The position numbers were made by a program, and so were the translations under genes. DNA of 50,192 nt from positions 1 through 50,192 of the forward strand of contig JAGWTS010000004.1 of assembly GCA_028868875.1 (NCBI GenBank). Direction: 5' to 3'. Of the stretch, positions 9,770 to 20,480 are shown piece after piece. Under the pieces are notes generated by a model. It ran no database searches. It was not told where the DNA came from and saw only the letters and a list, made by a program, of their open reading frames with translations. Position 1 is the stretch's first letter. Every line of letters starts with the position of its first letter. Source of the DNA: Burkholderiales bacterium (GTDB taxonomy: Bacteria; Pseudomonadota; Gammaproteobacteria; Burkholderiales; Burkholderiaceae_C).

Positions 9770-12700
9770 TCAATTCGGCGTGCTTGCGGCCGGCGCCGGG
9801 TTTGCGGGCTTGCCGAACTTCCAGCTCCAGATCAGGTCGAGCGAATTCTCCGCCCCGCCCTGGGCCCGCAGCGTGAAGCGCTGGGCGATGCGGTAGATGA
9901 GCTGGAAGGTGCCGGCGGTGGCGTTGACCCCGCGCTCGTAGCCCACGTACCAGCGCCGCGTCAGCTGCTTGCCGACGCTGATGACGGTCTGCTGCACGTC
10001 GGTGTCGCTCTGGCGCACCGTCAATTCGTCGAGCCCGAGGCGCCGCATCAGGGAATCGGTCGGAGCGCCGTTCTCGCCTTCGAGCAGCGCGACCGCGGCG
10101 CTTTGCAGCATCGCGGTGTCGCTGCGGCCGAGGCCGTCGGGCGCGCGCCCGAGCAGCAGCCACGAGAGCTTGTCGGTGTCGGGCATGTCGGGTTCGGAGT
10201 AGAGCCGGGCGCGCACGGTCTGGAGCGTGCCGGTCACGGAAACCCCCACCTTGGTGTCGATGTCGGGCCGCACCGCGAGGATGTCCAGCCGCGGGTTGTC
10301 GGGGGCGCCGGTGAAGGTGATGATGCCGCGTTCGATCGCCAGCTTCTGGCCGTAGGCGGCGTAGGTGCCGCCCTCGGTGTGGACGCTGCCGTGAACCGCG
10401 AGCTTGCCGGCCGGAGTCGTGATGTGCAGGAGTCCGCGCAGTTCGGTGTCCAGCCCGTGGCCGCGCACGCGCAGGTTCTGCCCCAGGTCGACGTCGACCG
10501 CGACCGCCACGTTGCGGTGGCCGCGCGCTCCGGCCGCGGCCTCGGCGTTCAGCTCGGGCTCGCCGGGGCGATGCACGGTGACGTCGGAATCCAGGGTCGG
10601 GGCGTCGCCGCGGCTGGTGTCGAACAGGCCTTCGTCGACCCTGAACTTGCCGTCCAGGCGGACGCCGTCGCGCTGCAGGTCGAGGTCGGCGCTGCCGCTG
10701 GCGATGAGCTGGCGGTCGATGCGTCCGAGCACACGGAAATGCTCGGCCTCGAGGTGCAGCCGGGCTTTCGGCGCACTGCCGAATTCGGCCCCGCCGCTGA
10801 GGTCGAGGCGGCCGTCGCCGCTTTCGAAGCGGAAGCGGCTGATCTGGGCGCGCGCGCCCTCGAGCTTGATCGCGACCTGGCCCCGGCTCACGTTGACACC
10901 CTGGATGATGTTGCGCACGCCGAGGTCGCTGCCGGAGAGCTCACCGGTGTATTCGGGCGCGCCGAAGCGGCCGCCGAGCGTGAAGCCGGTGCGCATCTCG
11001 CCGCTCAGGCGCCAGCCCGCGGGCACCCAGGCGCCCCAGATCCCGAGGTTCGCGACATGGGCCGTGAGCACGCCGTCCAGCGGCGCGTCGGCACCGGGCC
11101 AGCGCGCCTGCGGCGTCGTGTGCACGCGCGCCGCGCCCGCGGCTTCGCCCAGGCTCTTGCCGGCCAGCGCCTGGGTGAAGACCCAGGTGCCGTCGTGCGC
11201 CGCCAGGCCCAGGCGCAGGTCGCTCAGCCCCAGGGTCTGGGTGCCGGCCTCGTCGCGCACGCTGAGGTCGCCGCCGACGCGCTCGAAGACGATGTCGGCG
11301 TCGAAGCGTTCGGCGGCGTGGACCTCGACCGAAGCCGAAAGCCGGAGGTCGCCGCCCCAGCCCATGGCGGGCTGGGCGCGCGCCAGCAGCGGCGCGACGG
11401 AGAAGGCCTGGATGCGCGCGCGCAGGTCGATGTTCGGCGCGGCGCCGCCGAGGTCGAGCTGGATCGCGTCCCAGTCCAGGGCGGCGGCGCCGGCCAGGCT
11501 CATGTGGCCCGGCTGCGCATGAACCTGGGCCAGGTTGCCGTCGGCGTCGAAGCGCAGGTCCGCGCGCAGGTCGGAGGCGCTGATCCACCCGGCCTCGCTT
11601 TGCGCCTTCTGGGCCGCGAGCGACGCGCCGTCCCAGGCGCCGACCGCGAGGCGGCTCAGGTGGCCGCTCCAGACCCCGCCGCCGCCCGGCGCCGGCTGCC
11701 AGGCGCCGTCGCCCTCGACGCGCACGCGCGTGCCGGACAAGGCGTTCACCCCGAGCAGCTGCCCGGCCCATGGCGGCGGCACCAGCGGCAGCGCCGCGCT
11801 CAGGCTGATGCGGTGCTGGCGCAGCGTCCCCTGCATGCGGGCGCGCAGCAGCCGCACGCTCTGGTGGCCCAGGCGCAGGTTGTCGGCTTCGGCGTCGAGG
11901 TCGAGCGGGGCGCTGCCCGAGTCGTCGAGATCGACCTGCCAGGTCGCGCGCGCCGAGTCCAGCGCGAGCTCGCTGCTCGCGAGCTGCGCCAGCTGTATCT
12001 GGCCGTGGCTGCGCAGCCGCGGCCAGCGGCCCTCGGCCTCCAGGCCGAGGCTGGCGCTGCCCGCGCTCGGCGCCCAGGCCGCAAGTCCCGGCTCCAGCCG
12101 CAGCAGCGGCGCCAGCGCGGCCAGGGCCGGGGCGTCCACCTTCAGGTTCAGGCTGTCGGAGCCGCCGGCGCCGGCCGGGTCGCCCTGGGCGTCGAGCACC
12201 GCGTGGTTGCCGCCCAGGGTCAGCTCGCCGTGGAGCCGGCTCGGCCGACCCGGGTGGGCGGCGGGCGTCTGCGCCAGGTCCAGGTCGAGTGCGACCGGCA
12301 CGCCGGCGAGCAGCGAATCGTGGACATGGATCTTGCCGGTGCCGGCCACGCGCTGGGCCAGCGCCAGCGGCGCGAGCTTCAGCGCCGCTTGCGGCAGCTG
12401 CAGGTCGAGCTTCCAGTCGGCCGAGATCTTGTGGCCGCCGCCGCGCCAGGGCGAGGCGGCGTCGCCGGGCCACCAGGGCAGGGGGTCGAAATCGTTCAGG
12501 CTGCCGGTGGAGGCGATCTGCCAGGGTCCGCTGCCGATGTGGCGCGCGCTCGCCTGGAGCCGGGCGCTGGCGCTGCCGGAGCGGGCGCGCAGCTCGGCGA
12601 TCTCGATGCGGCCGGCATCGGCGCTGGCAACGAGCGCCAATTGAACCGGCAGCGGCCGGGCAGCGAGGCGGCCGTCGAGCGTGGTGTGCAGATTGATCGA

Positions 12701-13945
12701 GAACGGGGGCGGGGCGGCGCTGGCGGCGGGGTCGGGCGAAGGCAGGCCGTGCAGGGTGAAGGCCAGCGGCCCCGACAGCGTCATCGCCGCGGCGCGGCGG
12801 TCGAGCTGCTGCGGCTGCACGTCGGTGAGGCGGCCGTCGAGGTCCAGGGTGTGGCCGCGCCAGCTGCCGTGGCCCTGCCAGCGCCCGGCGGCGAGCAGGA
12901 GATCGGCGGCATGGATCTCGATCCGGCCCGGGGTCGCGGCACTGCCCTGGAGTTCGAGCGCGATGCGCCGCAACGGCAGGCGATGCTGGTCCCAGCGCCC
13001 GGGCAGGGCGTTGTCGAGCACCACCGACGCCCCGATCGGGGCGTCGCGCCCGCGGGTGTCGATCCGCACCCGGCCGCCGAGCCGGGTCTCGGGGGCGGCG
13101 GCCGAGATCGAGGCCAGGTCGAGCGCGCTCGTGCTCGCGTCCAGCGCCGCCAGCGGCCAGGCGGCAAAGGGCCGGATCTCGGCATGGACCTCGGCGGTCG
13201 GCGCCGCGTGGCCGGCGCGCGCCGGTCCGGCGAGGCGGGCCTGCAGCGCCATCTGCCCGAGCGTTCCGCCGGCGCCGACCGTGGCCTGGAACTCGCCGTT
13301 CGCGGGCTGCACCTGGAGTGCGGCGTCGAGGGCGAAAGGGCGCTCGGCGCCGAGGGTCGCGCGCCCCTGCACGTGCAGCTTCTCCCAATCGAGGGCGAGG
13401 CGGTCGAGGCGGTAGCGCCCGGCGTCGCCGACCTCCACGGCACCGCTCACGCCGAGGAAGGGCGGCAGGCCGGCGATGCTGAGGCGGTCGACACGCAGCT
13501 CGGCCACGCTCAGGCGCACCGGCGCGCCGATCGAGGCCGGCAGCTCCGGCGCCGGCCCGGGCGGGCCCTGGTTGGCGTAGATCACCTCGTGCGCCGCGAG
13601 CCGGCGCGCCGTGAGTCCGATCCAGGCCCCGGGCTGGGGCCGCCAGGACCAGTGCAGGCCTTCGGCGCGCAGGTCGGTGAGGGTCAGGGCATGCTGGCCG
13701 CCGCCCCACTCGACATGAATCCGGCGTGCCGCGAAGTCCTCGCCGAGCAGGGCGCCGCGCGGCTCGTCCACCTGGATGCCGGGCAGATGGGCGAAGAGCC
13801 AGCGCGTGCCCTCGTCGCTGCGCAGCAGCCAGACGCCCGCGCCGGCAAGCGCCGCGAGCACGAAGACGGCCGTCGCCAGCACCGCCAGCAGCGGCAGCAG
13901 CAGGTGCAGCGTCGTCGCGACGGGGCGGGGCGGGTGGCTGTCCAT
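9770..13945 (-). CDS. tamB: Translocation and assembly module protein TamB
   Basis: TamB is a long inner-membrane-anchored periplasmic protein that works with TamA in moving proteins, and probably phospholipids, to the outer membrane. The 1391-residue protein has an N-terminal membrane anchor (about 12-40) and then a long repetitive stretch of beta-strand sequence with no cysteines or catalytic motifs, as expected for a lipid-groove protein. The C-terminal TamB/DUF490 domain is clear: GTFTGAPDNPRLDILAVRPD, then GTLQTVRARLYSEPDMPDTD and LSWLLLGRAPDGLGRSDTAM. It begins 16 bp after tamA and is the last gene of the leftward run that starts with the MoxR gene. Confidence 0.93.
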   Translation of the reverse strand: MDSHPPRPVATTLHLLLPLLAVLATAVFVLAALAGAGVWLLRSDEGTRWLFAHLPGIQVDEPRGALLGEDFAARRIHVEWGGGQHALTLTDLRAEGLHWSWRPQPGAWIGLTARRLAAHEVIYANQGPPGPAPELPASIGAPVRLSVAELRVDRLSIAGLPPFLGVSGAVEVGDAGRYRLDRLALDWEKLHVQGRATLGAERPFALDAALQVQPANGEFQATVGAGGTLGQMALQARLAGPARAGHAAPTAEVHAEIRPFAAWPLAALDASTSALDLASISAAAPETRLGGRVRIDTRGRDAPIGASVVLDNALPGRWDQHRLPLRRIALELQGSAATPGRIEIHAADLLLAAGRWQGHGSWRGHTLDLDGRLTDVQPQQLDRRAAAMTLSGPLAFTLHGLPSPDPAASAAPPPFSINLHTTLDGRLAARPLPVQLALVASADAGRIEIAELRARSGSASARLQASARHIGSGPWQIASTGSLNDFDPLPWWPGDAASPWRGGGHKISADWKLDLQLPQAALKLAPLALAQRVAGTGKIHVHDSLLAGVPVALDLDLAQTPAAHPGRPSRLHGELTLGGNHAVLDAQGDPAGAGGSDSLNLKVDAPALAALAPLLRLEPGLAAWAPSAGSASLGLEAEGRWPRLRSHGQIQLAQLASSELALDSARATWQVDLDDSGSAPLDLDAEADNLRLGHQSVRLLRARMQGTLRQHRISLSAALPLVPPPWAGQLLGVNALSGTRVRVEGDGAWQPAPGGGGVWSGHLSRLAVGAWDGASLAAQKAQSEAGWISASDLRADLRFDADGNLAQVHAQPGHMSLAGAAALDWDAIQLDLGGAAPNIDLRARIQAFSVAPLLARAQPAMGWGGDLRLSASVEVHAAERFDADIVFERVGGDLSVRDEAGTQTLGLSDLRLGLAAHDGTWVFTQALAGKSLGEAAGAARVHTTPQARWPGADAPLDGVLTAHVANLGIWGAWVPAGWRLSGEMRTGFTLGGRFGAPEYTGELSGSDLGVRNIIQGVNVSRGQVAIKLEGARAQISRFRFESGDGRLDLSGGAEFGSAPKARLHLEAEHFRVLGRIDRQLIASGSADLDLQRDGVRLDGKFRVDEGLFDTSRGDAPTLDSDVTVHRPGEPELNAEAAAGARGHRNVAVAVDVDLGQNLRVRGHGLDTELRGLLHITTPAGKLAVHGSVHTEGGTYAAYGQKLAIERGIITFTGAPDNPRLDILAVRPDIDTKVGVSVTGTLQTVRARLYSEPDMPDTDKLSWLLLGRAPDGLGRSDTAMLQSAAVALLEGENGAPTDSLMRRLGLDELTVRQSDTDVQQTVISVGKQLTRRWYVGYERGVNATAGTFQLIYRIAQRFTLRAQGGAENSLDLIWSWKFGKPANPAPAASTPN

Positions 13946-13961
13946 GGCGTCGGTCCGGGTC

Positions 13962-15767
13962 TCAGAACGTCACGCCGACGCTGAAGTAGAAGCGGTACTT
14001 GCGCACCTGGTAACCGTAGGCCAGGTCCAGGCGCAGCGGGCCCACGGGGCTGCGCCAGCGCAGCCCGACGCCGGCGCCGCGGTCGATCTTCATCTCGCGG
14101 AAGCTGTTGGCGGCGTTGCCGGCATCGGCGAACACGGCGCCCCAGAGCGTCGGGATCGAGGCCGAGAGCGGGTGCGCCAGCTCGATGCTGGTGGTGAAAA
14201 GCGAATTCCCTCCGGCGACCGCACCGCCGACGATCGGGCCGAGGTCGCGGTAGCCGTAGCCGCGCACCGAATCCTCGCCGCCGGCGCGGAAGAGTTCGGG
14301 GTCGGGCACCGCGACCGTGTTCTTCTTGAACACCTGGCCGAGCTCGACCCGGGCCTGGCCGTACCAGTTCCGGCCCAGCGGCAGGTAACCGGTGAGACGG
14401 CCGTAGCTGCGCACGAACAGGCCGGTCTCGGCACCGGTGCCGTGGGCGCGGCCGAAGCTGCCCTGGGCCGAGAGCGAATAGCCCTGGGTTGGCAGCACCG
14501 CGTTGTCGAGATGGCGCCAGATCCCCTGGTAGTTGAGCGAGAGCGCCACGACCTCGGTGTCGATCTGGTCGACGCTGCGCAGCGAGCGCTCCGACTGGAC
14601 GAAGTAGGTGCGGTCGATGCGCTGGCCTTCCTGGGCGCGGCCGAAGCGCAGCTGCTGGGTAAGCACGATGTCGCTGCTGACCAGGCGCTCGATCGTGCCG
14701 CCGAGCAGGGTGCGCCACAGGCCCTTGCCGGGCGGGGTGCTCAGCTCGCCGTCCCAGGACTGGCTCAGGCGCCCGAGCAGCAGCTTGTTGCGGGCGGCGA
14801 GCGGGTAGCCGAAGACGCGGCGGTAGGTGTGGTCGACCGAGACCCGCTGGCCCGTGGTGCCGCTGTAGCCGATGCCGAAGGTCAGCGTCTGCAGCGGCGC
14901 CTCGCGCAGGCGCACGATGACCTTGGCCGCGGCCGCCTGAGCCGGGTCGGGGTCGAGCGTGACCGAGACGTTGTCGAACAGGCCCGCCTTCTGCAGCCGC
15001 TCCTGGTAGTCGAGCAGCACCGATTCACCCAGCGGCGTGCCGGGTTCCATGGCCGCGAGATCGCGCACGGTCTGCAGGTCGTGGGTCGCCAGCCCCTCGA
15101 CCTGCAACTCGCCGAAGCGGAACAGGGGCCCGCTGTCGGCGACGACGAAGAGCCGGACCTGGTTGGTCGCGGCCTCGACCTCGGCCCCGGTGCCGGCCCA
15201 GCTCGCGCTCGCGTAGCCGGCGGCGCGCAGCCGCGCCAGCGCCGCGGCCTTGGCCTCGCCCCAGTCGGCATTGCGGAAAGGCTTGCCCGCGGGCAGGGTC
15301 CAGGATTTGCGCAGATCGTCCAGGGTGGCGCGGGCCCGGGCATCGCCGGCTTCGGCAGCGCTGTCGAGCGGGCCCTCGACCTCGAAGGTCACGCGCGAGA
15401 TCTCGGCGCGCGGCCCGGGGTCCAGGTTCAGGCGCACCCGGCGCTGCGCCGCGCCGGGCCGGGTTTCGTCGGCGACCTCGATGCGGGGCGAGAAATAGCC
15501 CTCGGTCTGCAGCAGTTCGCGCGCCTGCGCCGGGGCGGCCTGGATCAGGCGCGACCATTCGAGGTCGTCGATGGTCTCGCTACCGGCGAGGGCGCCCACG
15601 CGCGCCACGTCCAGGAAGCGTTCGAGCAGTTGCTGCAGCGCGGGCGAGCCGCCCGTCACCTCGAGGCTGGTCGGGGCGGCTTGCGGCGCCGGGGCGTCCT
15701 TTTCCTTCAGGGCGGCGCAGCCGGCGAGCAGGAAGGCGAACAGCGCGGCGGCCCAGCCTCCCCTCAT
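13962..15767 (-). CDS. tamA: Omp85-family outer membrane protein TamA with a predicted lipobox
   Basis: TamA is the outer-membrane partner of TamB. The 601-residue reading from ATG at 15765-15767 has POTRA domains over about residues 30-250 and a C-terminal 16-stranded barrel ending in phenylalanine (FYFSVGVTF), the signature of assembled barrels. VRGYGYRDLGP near the end is the family's conserved loop. Unusually the leader ends FLLAGC, a lipobox with C17, predicting a lipidated N-terminus rather than ordinary cleavage. Its ATG overlaps the upstream VWA gene's stop (ATGA). The Omp85 call is secure; TamA rather than BamA follows from the adjacent tamB. Confidence 0.92.
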   Translation of the reverse strand: MRGGWAAALFAFLLAGCAALKEKDAPAPQAAPTSLEVTGGSPALQQLLERFLDVARVGALAGSETIDDLEWSRLIQAAPAQARELLQTEGYFSPRIEVADETRPGAAQRRVRLNLDPGPRAEISRVTFEVEGPLDSAAEAGDARARATLDDLRKSWTLPAGKPFRNADWGEAKAAALARLRAAGYASASWAGTGAEVEAATNQVRLFVVADSGPLFRFGELQVEGLATHDLQTVRDLAAMEPGTPLGESVLLDYQERLQKAGLFDNVSVTLDPDPAQAAAAKVIVRLREAPLQTLTFGIGYSGTTGQRVSVDHTYRRVFGYPLAARNKLLLGRLSQSWDGELSTPPGKGLWRTLLGGTIERLVSSDIVLTQQLRFGRAQEGQRIDRTYFVQSERSLRSVDQIDTEVVALSLNYQGIWRHLDNAVLPTQGYSLSAQGSFGRAHGTGAETGLFVRSYGRLTGYLPLGRNWYGQARVELGQVFKKNTVAVPDPELFRAGGEDSVRGYGYRDLGPIVGGAVAGGNSLFTTSIELAHPLSASIPTLWGAVFADAGNAANSFREMKIDRGAGVGLRWRSPVGPLRLDLAYGYQVRKYRFYFSVGVTF

Positions 15768-16936
15768 TTGCTCAGCAGGCGCATCGCCCCTTCGAGCCCG
15801 GCCAGGGTGAGCGGGAACATGCGCTGGTTCATCAGCTGCTGGACGATCGAGATGCTCTGCCGGTACTGCCACACGCCTTGCGGCTCGGGGTTGATCCAGG
15901 CGAACTTCGGGAAGGCGCCGGTCAGCCGCTGCAGCCATTCGGCGCCGGCTTCCTCGTTGTTGTATTCGACGCTGCCGCCGGGCTGCAGGATCTCGTAGGG
16001 GCTCATCGTGGCGTCGCCGACGAGCAGCAGCTTGTAGTCCTTGTTGTACTTGCGGATCAGGTCCCAGGTCGCGAACTTCTCGGAGTAGCGGCGCCGGTTG
16101 TTCTTCCACATGAAGTCGTAGACGCAGTTGTGGAAGTAATAGAACTCGAGGTGCTTGAACTCGGTCTTGGCGGCGCTGAAGAGTTCCTCGACGCGGTGGA
16201 TGTGTTCGTCCATCGTGCCGCCCACGTCCATCAGCAGCAGCACCTTCACCTTGTTGTGGCGCTCGGGCACCATCCGGATGTCGAGCATGCCGGCGTTGGC
16301 CGCGGTGGCCTGGATCGTGTCGTCGAGGTTCAGCTCCTCCTCGGCGCCTTCGCGCGCGAAACGGCGCAGCCGGCGCAAGGCGACCTTGATGTTGCGCGTG
16401 CCCAGCTCCTTGGTGTCGTCGTAGTCCTTGTAGGCGCGCTGGTCCCAGACCTTGACCGCGCTCTTGTTGCGCCCCTTGTCCTGGCCGATGCGGATGCCCT
16501 GCGGGTTGTAGCCGTAGGCGCCGAAGGGGCTGGTGCCGCCGGTGCCGATCATCTTGCTGCCGCCCTCGTGGCGCTCCTTCTGCTCTTCGAAGCGCTTCTT
16601 GAGCGTCTCCATGAGCTCGTCCCAGCCCATCTTCTCGATCGCTGCCTTCTGCTCGGCGCTGAGTTCGAGCTCGAGGGTCTTGCGCAGCCATTCGAGCGGC
16701 ACGTCGCGCGTGAAGTCGGTGAGCAGTTCCACGCCCTTGAAGTAGGCCGAGAAGGCGCGGTCGAACTTGTCGAACTGGGCTTCGTCCTTGACCAGCGTGG
16801 TGCGGGCGAGGAAGTAGAAATCGTCGACCGAAGGGCCGATCACGCCGGCCTGCAGCGCCTCGAGCAGGGTCAGCAACTCCTTGATCGAGACCGGGAGCTT
16901 GGCCGCGCGCAGCGTGTAGAAGAAGTCGATCAGCAT
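15764..16936 (-). CDS. VWA-domain protein, CoxE-like
   Basis: The 390-residue protein is the von Willebrand A partner that usually works with MoxR ATPases in assembling or activating metalloenzymes and other complexes. The N-terminal 200 residues are helical and charged (DFFYTLRAAKLPVSIKELLTLLEAL is the family-typical beginning). The VWA domain starts near 228 with the metal-site motif DVGGTMDEH (D237-T241) in place of the usual DxSxS. The start ATG follows a weak AAGGGCGGG ribosome-binding region. Its stop overlaps the start of tamA, so expression of the two is linked. The MoxR gene of the same run is two genes upstream. The client is unknown. Confidence 0.85.
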   Translation of the reverse strand: MLIDFFYTLRAAKLPVSIKELLTLLEALQAGVIGPSVDDFYFLARTTLVKDEAQFDKFDRAFSAYFKGVELLTDFTRDVPLEWLRKTLELELSAEQKAAIEKMGWDELMETLKKRFEEQKERHEGGSKMIGTGGTSPFGAYGYNPQGIRIGQDKGRNKSAVKVWDQRAYKDYDDTKELGTRNIKVALRRLRRFAREGAEEELNLDDTIQATAANAGMLDIRMVPERHNKVKVLLLMDVGGTMDEHIHRVEELFSAAKTEFKHLEFYYFHNCVYDFMWKNNRRRYSEKFATWDLIRKYNKDYKLLLVGDATMSPYEILQPGGSVEYNNEEAGAEWLQRLTGAFPKFAWINPEPQGVWQYRQSISIVQQLMNQRMFPLTLAGLEGAMRLLSK

Positions 16937-16986
16937 GGTGCCCGCCCTTGCCTGGCCTGGGGCCCTTATTGTGGACCCGGCCTGCC

Positions 16987-19002
16987 TCAGCCGCGCCCGC
17001 GCGCCGGCAGGGCGTGGGCCTGCAGCCAGGCCAGGAATTCGGCGTACCACTGGCGGCTGTTGCGCGGCTTCAGGATCCAGTGGTTCTCGTCCGGGAACCA
17101 CAGCAGCCGGGCCTCGACGCCGCGCGCCTTGAGGGTGTTGTAGTGGGCCAGGCCCTGGGCATCCGGCACGCGGTAGTCGAGCGCGCCGTGGGTCACGAGC
17201 GTGGGCGTGGCCATCGCGCCGGCGCTGGCGTGCGGGCTTTGCGCCGCCAGCCGCGCCGGATCTTCCCAGTACCAGGCACCGAGTTCGCGCTGGTGCCAGC
17301 TCGCGCTGTCGTCGGCGAACATCGCGGTCCAGTCGAAGCAGCCGGCGTGGCAGACGTAGGCGGCGTAGCGCCCGGGGGCGACGTGGCCGTTCATCCAGGC
17401 CGTCAGGAAGCCGCCGAAGCTACCGCCCGCGGCGTAGACGCGGCGCCGGTCGGCCCAGGGTTTCTTCAGCAGCCAGTCGGTGGCGGCCTCGATGTCCTGC
17501 AGCTCGAGTTCGCCGTAGCGGTGGCTGTTGCTGTCGAGGAAGGCGTAGCCGAAGCCCGAAGAACCGTGGTAATTCACGCAGGCCACGACGTAGCCCGCGG
17601 CGGCGAAAACCTGCGCGTTCCAGCGCGCATGCCAGGTGTCGCCGAAGGCCGTGTGCGGGCCGCCGTGGATCAGGTGCAGCAGCGGCGTCTTCTTCTTCGG
17701 GTCGAAGCCGGGCGGGTAGGTGAGCCAGAGCTGGATCGGGTCGCCTGCCGCGCCCGCGATCCCATGCTCCTCGCTGCGGCCGAATGCGAGCCGGGCCAGC
17801 AGCCGGTCGTTGAAATGCTCGATGCGGCGCGGCTCCGCGCCCGGCAGATGGGCGCGCAGCACCGCCGGATGGTCGATCGCGTCGGCCAGCGTCACCAAGG
17901 TGCCGGCGGCCTTGTCGAAGGCGGCGACGCAGCCGCCGCGCACCACGACCTCGGCGCGGCGGTCGGGCAGATCGAAGCGCCAGAGGTGGGTGCGGCCCTG
18001 CTGCTCGGCGCGCAGCAGCAGCGCCTGGCCGTCGTCTTCCCAATGCAGCGGCGCCAGCACTTCGTGGTCCCATTCGGCGCTCACCACTTCCCAGGCGCCG
18101 CTCTCGCGCTCCCAGACCGCGAGCTGGCCCGGCATCGTGTGCTTGCGGCCCTGGTGGCTGGCGACGAAGGCCAGCGCCTCGCCGTCGCGGCCGTAGGCCG
18201 GGGCCGAGAAATGCCAGGCGGGGTCGCGCGCCAGGACCTCGATGCGGCCGCTGCGCAGGTCGATCTCGGCGATCGCGAAGCGGCCGTCGGCGCGCTTTTC
18301 CGGCGCCGGGTCGAAGGCGAAGGCGATGCGCCGGCCGTCGGGCGAAACGTCGAAACTGTGGTGCTCGGGTTCGGCGCGCGAGAGCTCGTACGAGCTGCCT
18401 TCGAACAGGTCGCGCCAGCGCGCGGGCCGGCCTTCGGCGCCGAGTTCGAGCAGATGCAGGTGCGCCACCCGCCCTTGCGGAATCGAATGGTCCCAGTGCC
18501 GGTACACAGACTCGGACGTGGCGTAGCCGCTCTCCTTGCGCGCTGCGAACTCGCGCGCCTTCTTCGCCTGGGCGGCGCTGCCGCGCAACTCGGGCCAGAC
18601 CCAGGAGACGAAGGCGATGCGGCGCCCGTCGGGCAACCAGCGGAAGGCCTCGATGCCGGTCGCGATCTCGGCGGCGCGGCTGGCCTCGCCGCCGTCGGGC
18701 GCGATCAGGTAAAGCTGCGGCGCCTCGTCCTTCGCGCCCTGTTGCTCGCGCCGGGCGATGAAGGCGATGCGGTCGGCGCGCGGGCTCCAGCGCGGCTGCC
18801 CGTCCTTGGCCCCGCAATGCGTGAGCGCGCGCGGCCGCCCGCCGAGCGTCGAGAGCAGCCAGAGCGAGGCGGCGGACTCGTTGTCCTGCATCGACCAGCG
18901 CGTCACCGCGGCCACGACCTGCGCCCCGTCGGGGGCCAGGCTGGGTTCGCCCAGGCGTTCGAATTGCCAGAGATCGTCGACCGTGATCGACTTCTTGTTC
19001 AT
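16987..19002 (-). CDS. S9-family prolyl oligopeptidase-like peptidase
   Basis: The 671-residue protein has an N-terminal beta-propeller built of WD/TolB-like blades (LTHCGAKDGQPRWSPRADRI and similar; about 1-420) and a C-terminal alpha/beta-hydrolase domain. The triad is visible: S528 in GGSFGGF, D609 in GALDYRVPD, H641 in DENHW. This fits the acyl-aminoacyl peptidase/DAP branch of S9 that cleaves short peptides. No signal peptide is seen, so it is probably cytosolic. The start ATG overlaps the GNAT gene's stop (ATGA), and 50 bp separate it from the VWA gene downstream. Confidence 0.9.
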   Translation of the reverse strand: MNKKSITVDDLWQFERLGEPSLAPDGAQVVAAVTRWSMQDNESAASLWLLSTLGGRPRALTHCGAKDGQPRWSPRADRIAFIARREQQGAKDEAPQLYLIAPDGGEASRAAEIATGIEAFRWLPDGRRIAFVSWVWPELRGSAAQAKKAREFAARKESGYATSESVYRHWDHSIPQGRVAHLHLLELGAEGRPARWRDLFEGSSYELSRAEPEHHSFDVSPDGRRIAFAFDPAPEKRADGRFAIAEIDLRSGRIEVLARDPAWHFSAPAYGRDGEALAFVASHQGRKHTMPGQLAVWERESGAWEVVSAEWDHEVLAPLHWEDDGQALLLRAEQQGRTHLWRFDLPDRRAEVVVRGGCVAAFDKAAGTLVTLADAIDHPAVLRAHLPGAEPRRIEHFNDRLLARLAFGRSEEHGIAGAAGDPIQLWLTYPPGFDPKKKTPLLHLIHGGPHTAFGDTWHARWNAQVFAAAGYVVACVNYHGSSGFGYAFLDSNSHRYGELELQDIEAATDWLLKKPWADRRRVYAAGGSFGGFLTAWMNGHVAPGRYAAYVCHAGCFDWTAMFADDSASWHQRELGAWYWEDPARLAAQSPHASAGAMATPTLVTHGALDYRVPDAQGLAHYNTLKARGVEARLLWFPDENHWILKPRNSRQWYAEFLAWLQAHALPARGRG

Positions 19003-19585
19003 CTGGGCTTGGCGAGCTGCCAATCGAGGTGGTTGCGTACCGCCGGCCATTCGGGCGCGATGATGCTGTAGACCGCGGTGTCGCGCACGCTGGCGTTGGC
19101 GCCGAGCTGGTGCGCGCGCAGGATGCCGTCGAGCTGGGCGCCCAGGCGCTCGATCGCGCGCCGGCTCTGGGTGTTCAGGCGATGCGTGCGGAACTCGACC
19201 GCGATGCAGTCGAGCGCCTCGAACGCGTGGCCCAGCAGCAGCCGCTTGGCCGCGGTGTTGAGCGCGCTGCGCTGGACGCGCCGCGCATACCAGGTGCTGC
19301 CGATCTCGACCCGGCGGTTCGCGGCGTCGACGTTCATGTAGGTGGTCATGCCGGCGATGCGCCCGGCGGCGTCGAAGACGGTGAAGGGCAGCATCGAGCC
19401 CGCGGCCTGCAACCGCAGCCGGCGCTGGATCTCGGCCGCCATGCCTTCGGGCGACGGCACCGCGGTGTACCAGAGCCGCCAGAGTTCGCCGTCGCGCGCG
19501 GCCTCCGTGAGCCCGGCTTCGTGCTCCGCCGCGAGCGGGCGCAAGCTCACATGGTCGTGGCTCAGCGAAACGGGGGCGGGCCAAC

Positions 19586-19589
<4 letters not shown>
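18999..19589 (-). CDS. GNAT-family N-acetyltransferase (RimJ/RimL type)
   Basis: The 196-residue protein has the GNAT fold as used by ribosomal-protein and small-molecule acetyltransferases: VSLRPLAAEHEAGL at the start, a central FDAAGRIAGMTTYMNVD strand pair, EIGSTWYARRVQRSALNTAAK (acetyl-CoA loop region) and a C-terminal RLGAQLDGILR helix. It overlaps both neighbours by the ATGA signal: the MoxR stop upstream and the peptidase start downstream. This tight coupling suggests it modifies something linked to that pathway, but its substrate is unknown. Confidence 0.85.
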
Positions 19590-20428
<839 letters not shown>

Positions 20429-20451
20429 GGGTCGGTGCTCGGACGGCGTGA

Positions 20452-20480
20452 AGTTCGCCTCAGTATAAGGTGCCTATAAT
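20452..20480 (+). promoter_or_regulatory. Promoter for the cytochrome c4 gene
   Basis: The -10 is a perfect TATAAT at 20475-20480. At exactly 17 bases upstream is AGTTCG (20452-20457), a poor -35. The expected transcript start near 20487 would leave a leader of about 23 bases before the ATG at 20510. Confidence 0.55.

Noticed and set aside
10103-13984. Very long plus-strand open frame opposite tamB
   Set aside because: High GC keeps antisense frames open. The protein is compositionally biased (G/A/R-rich) with no domain, while the minus frame is clearly TamB.
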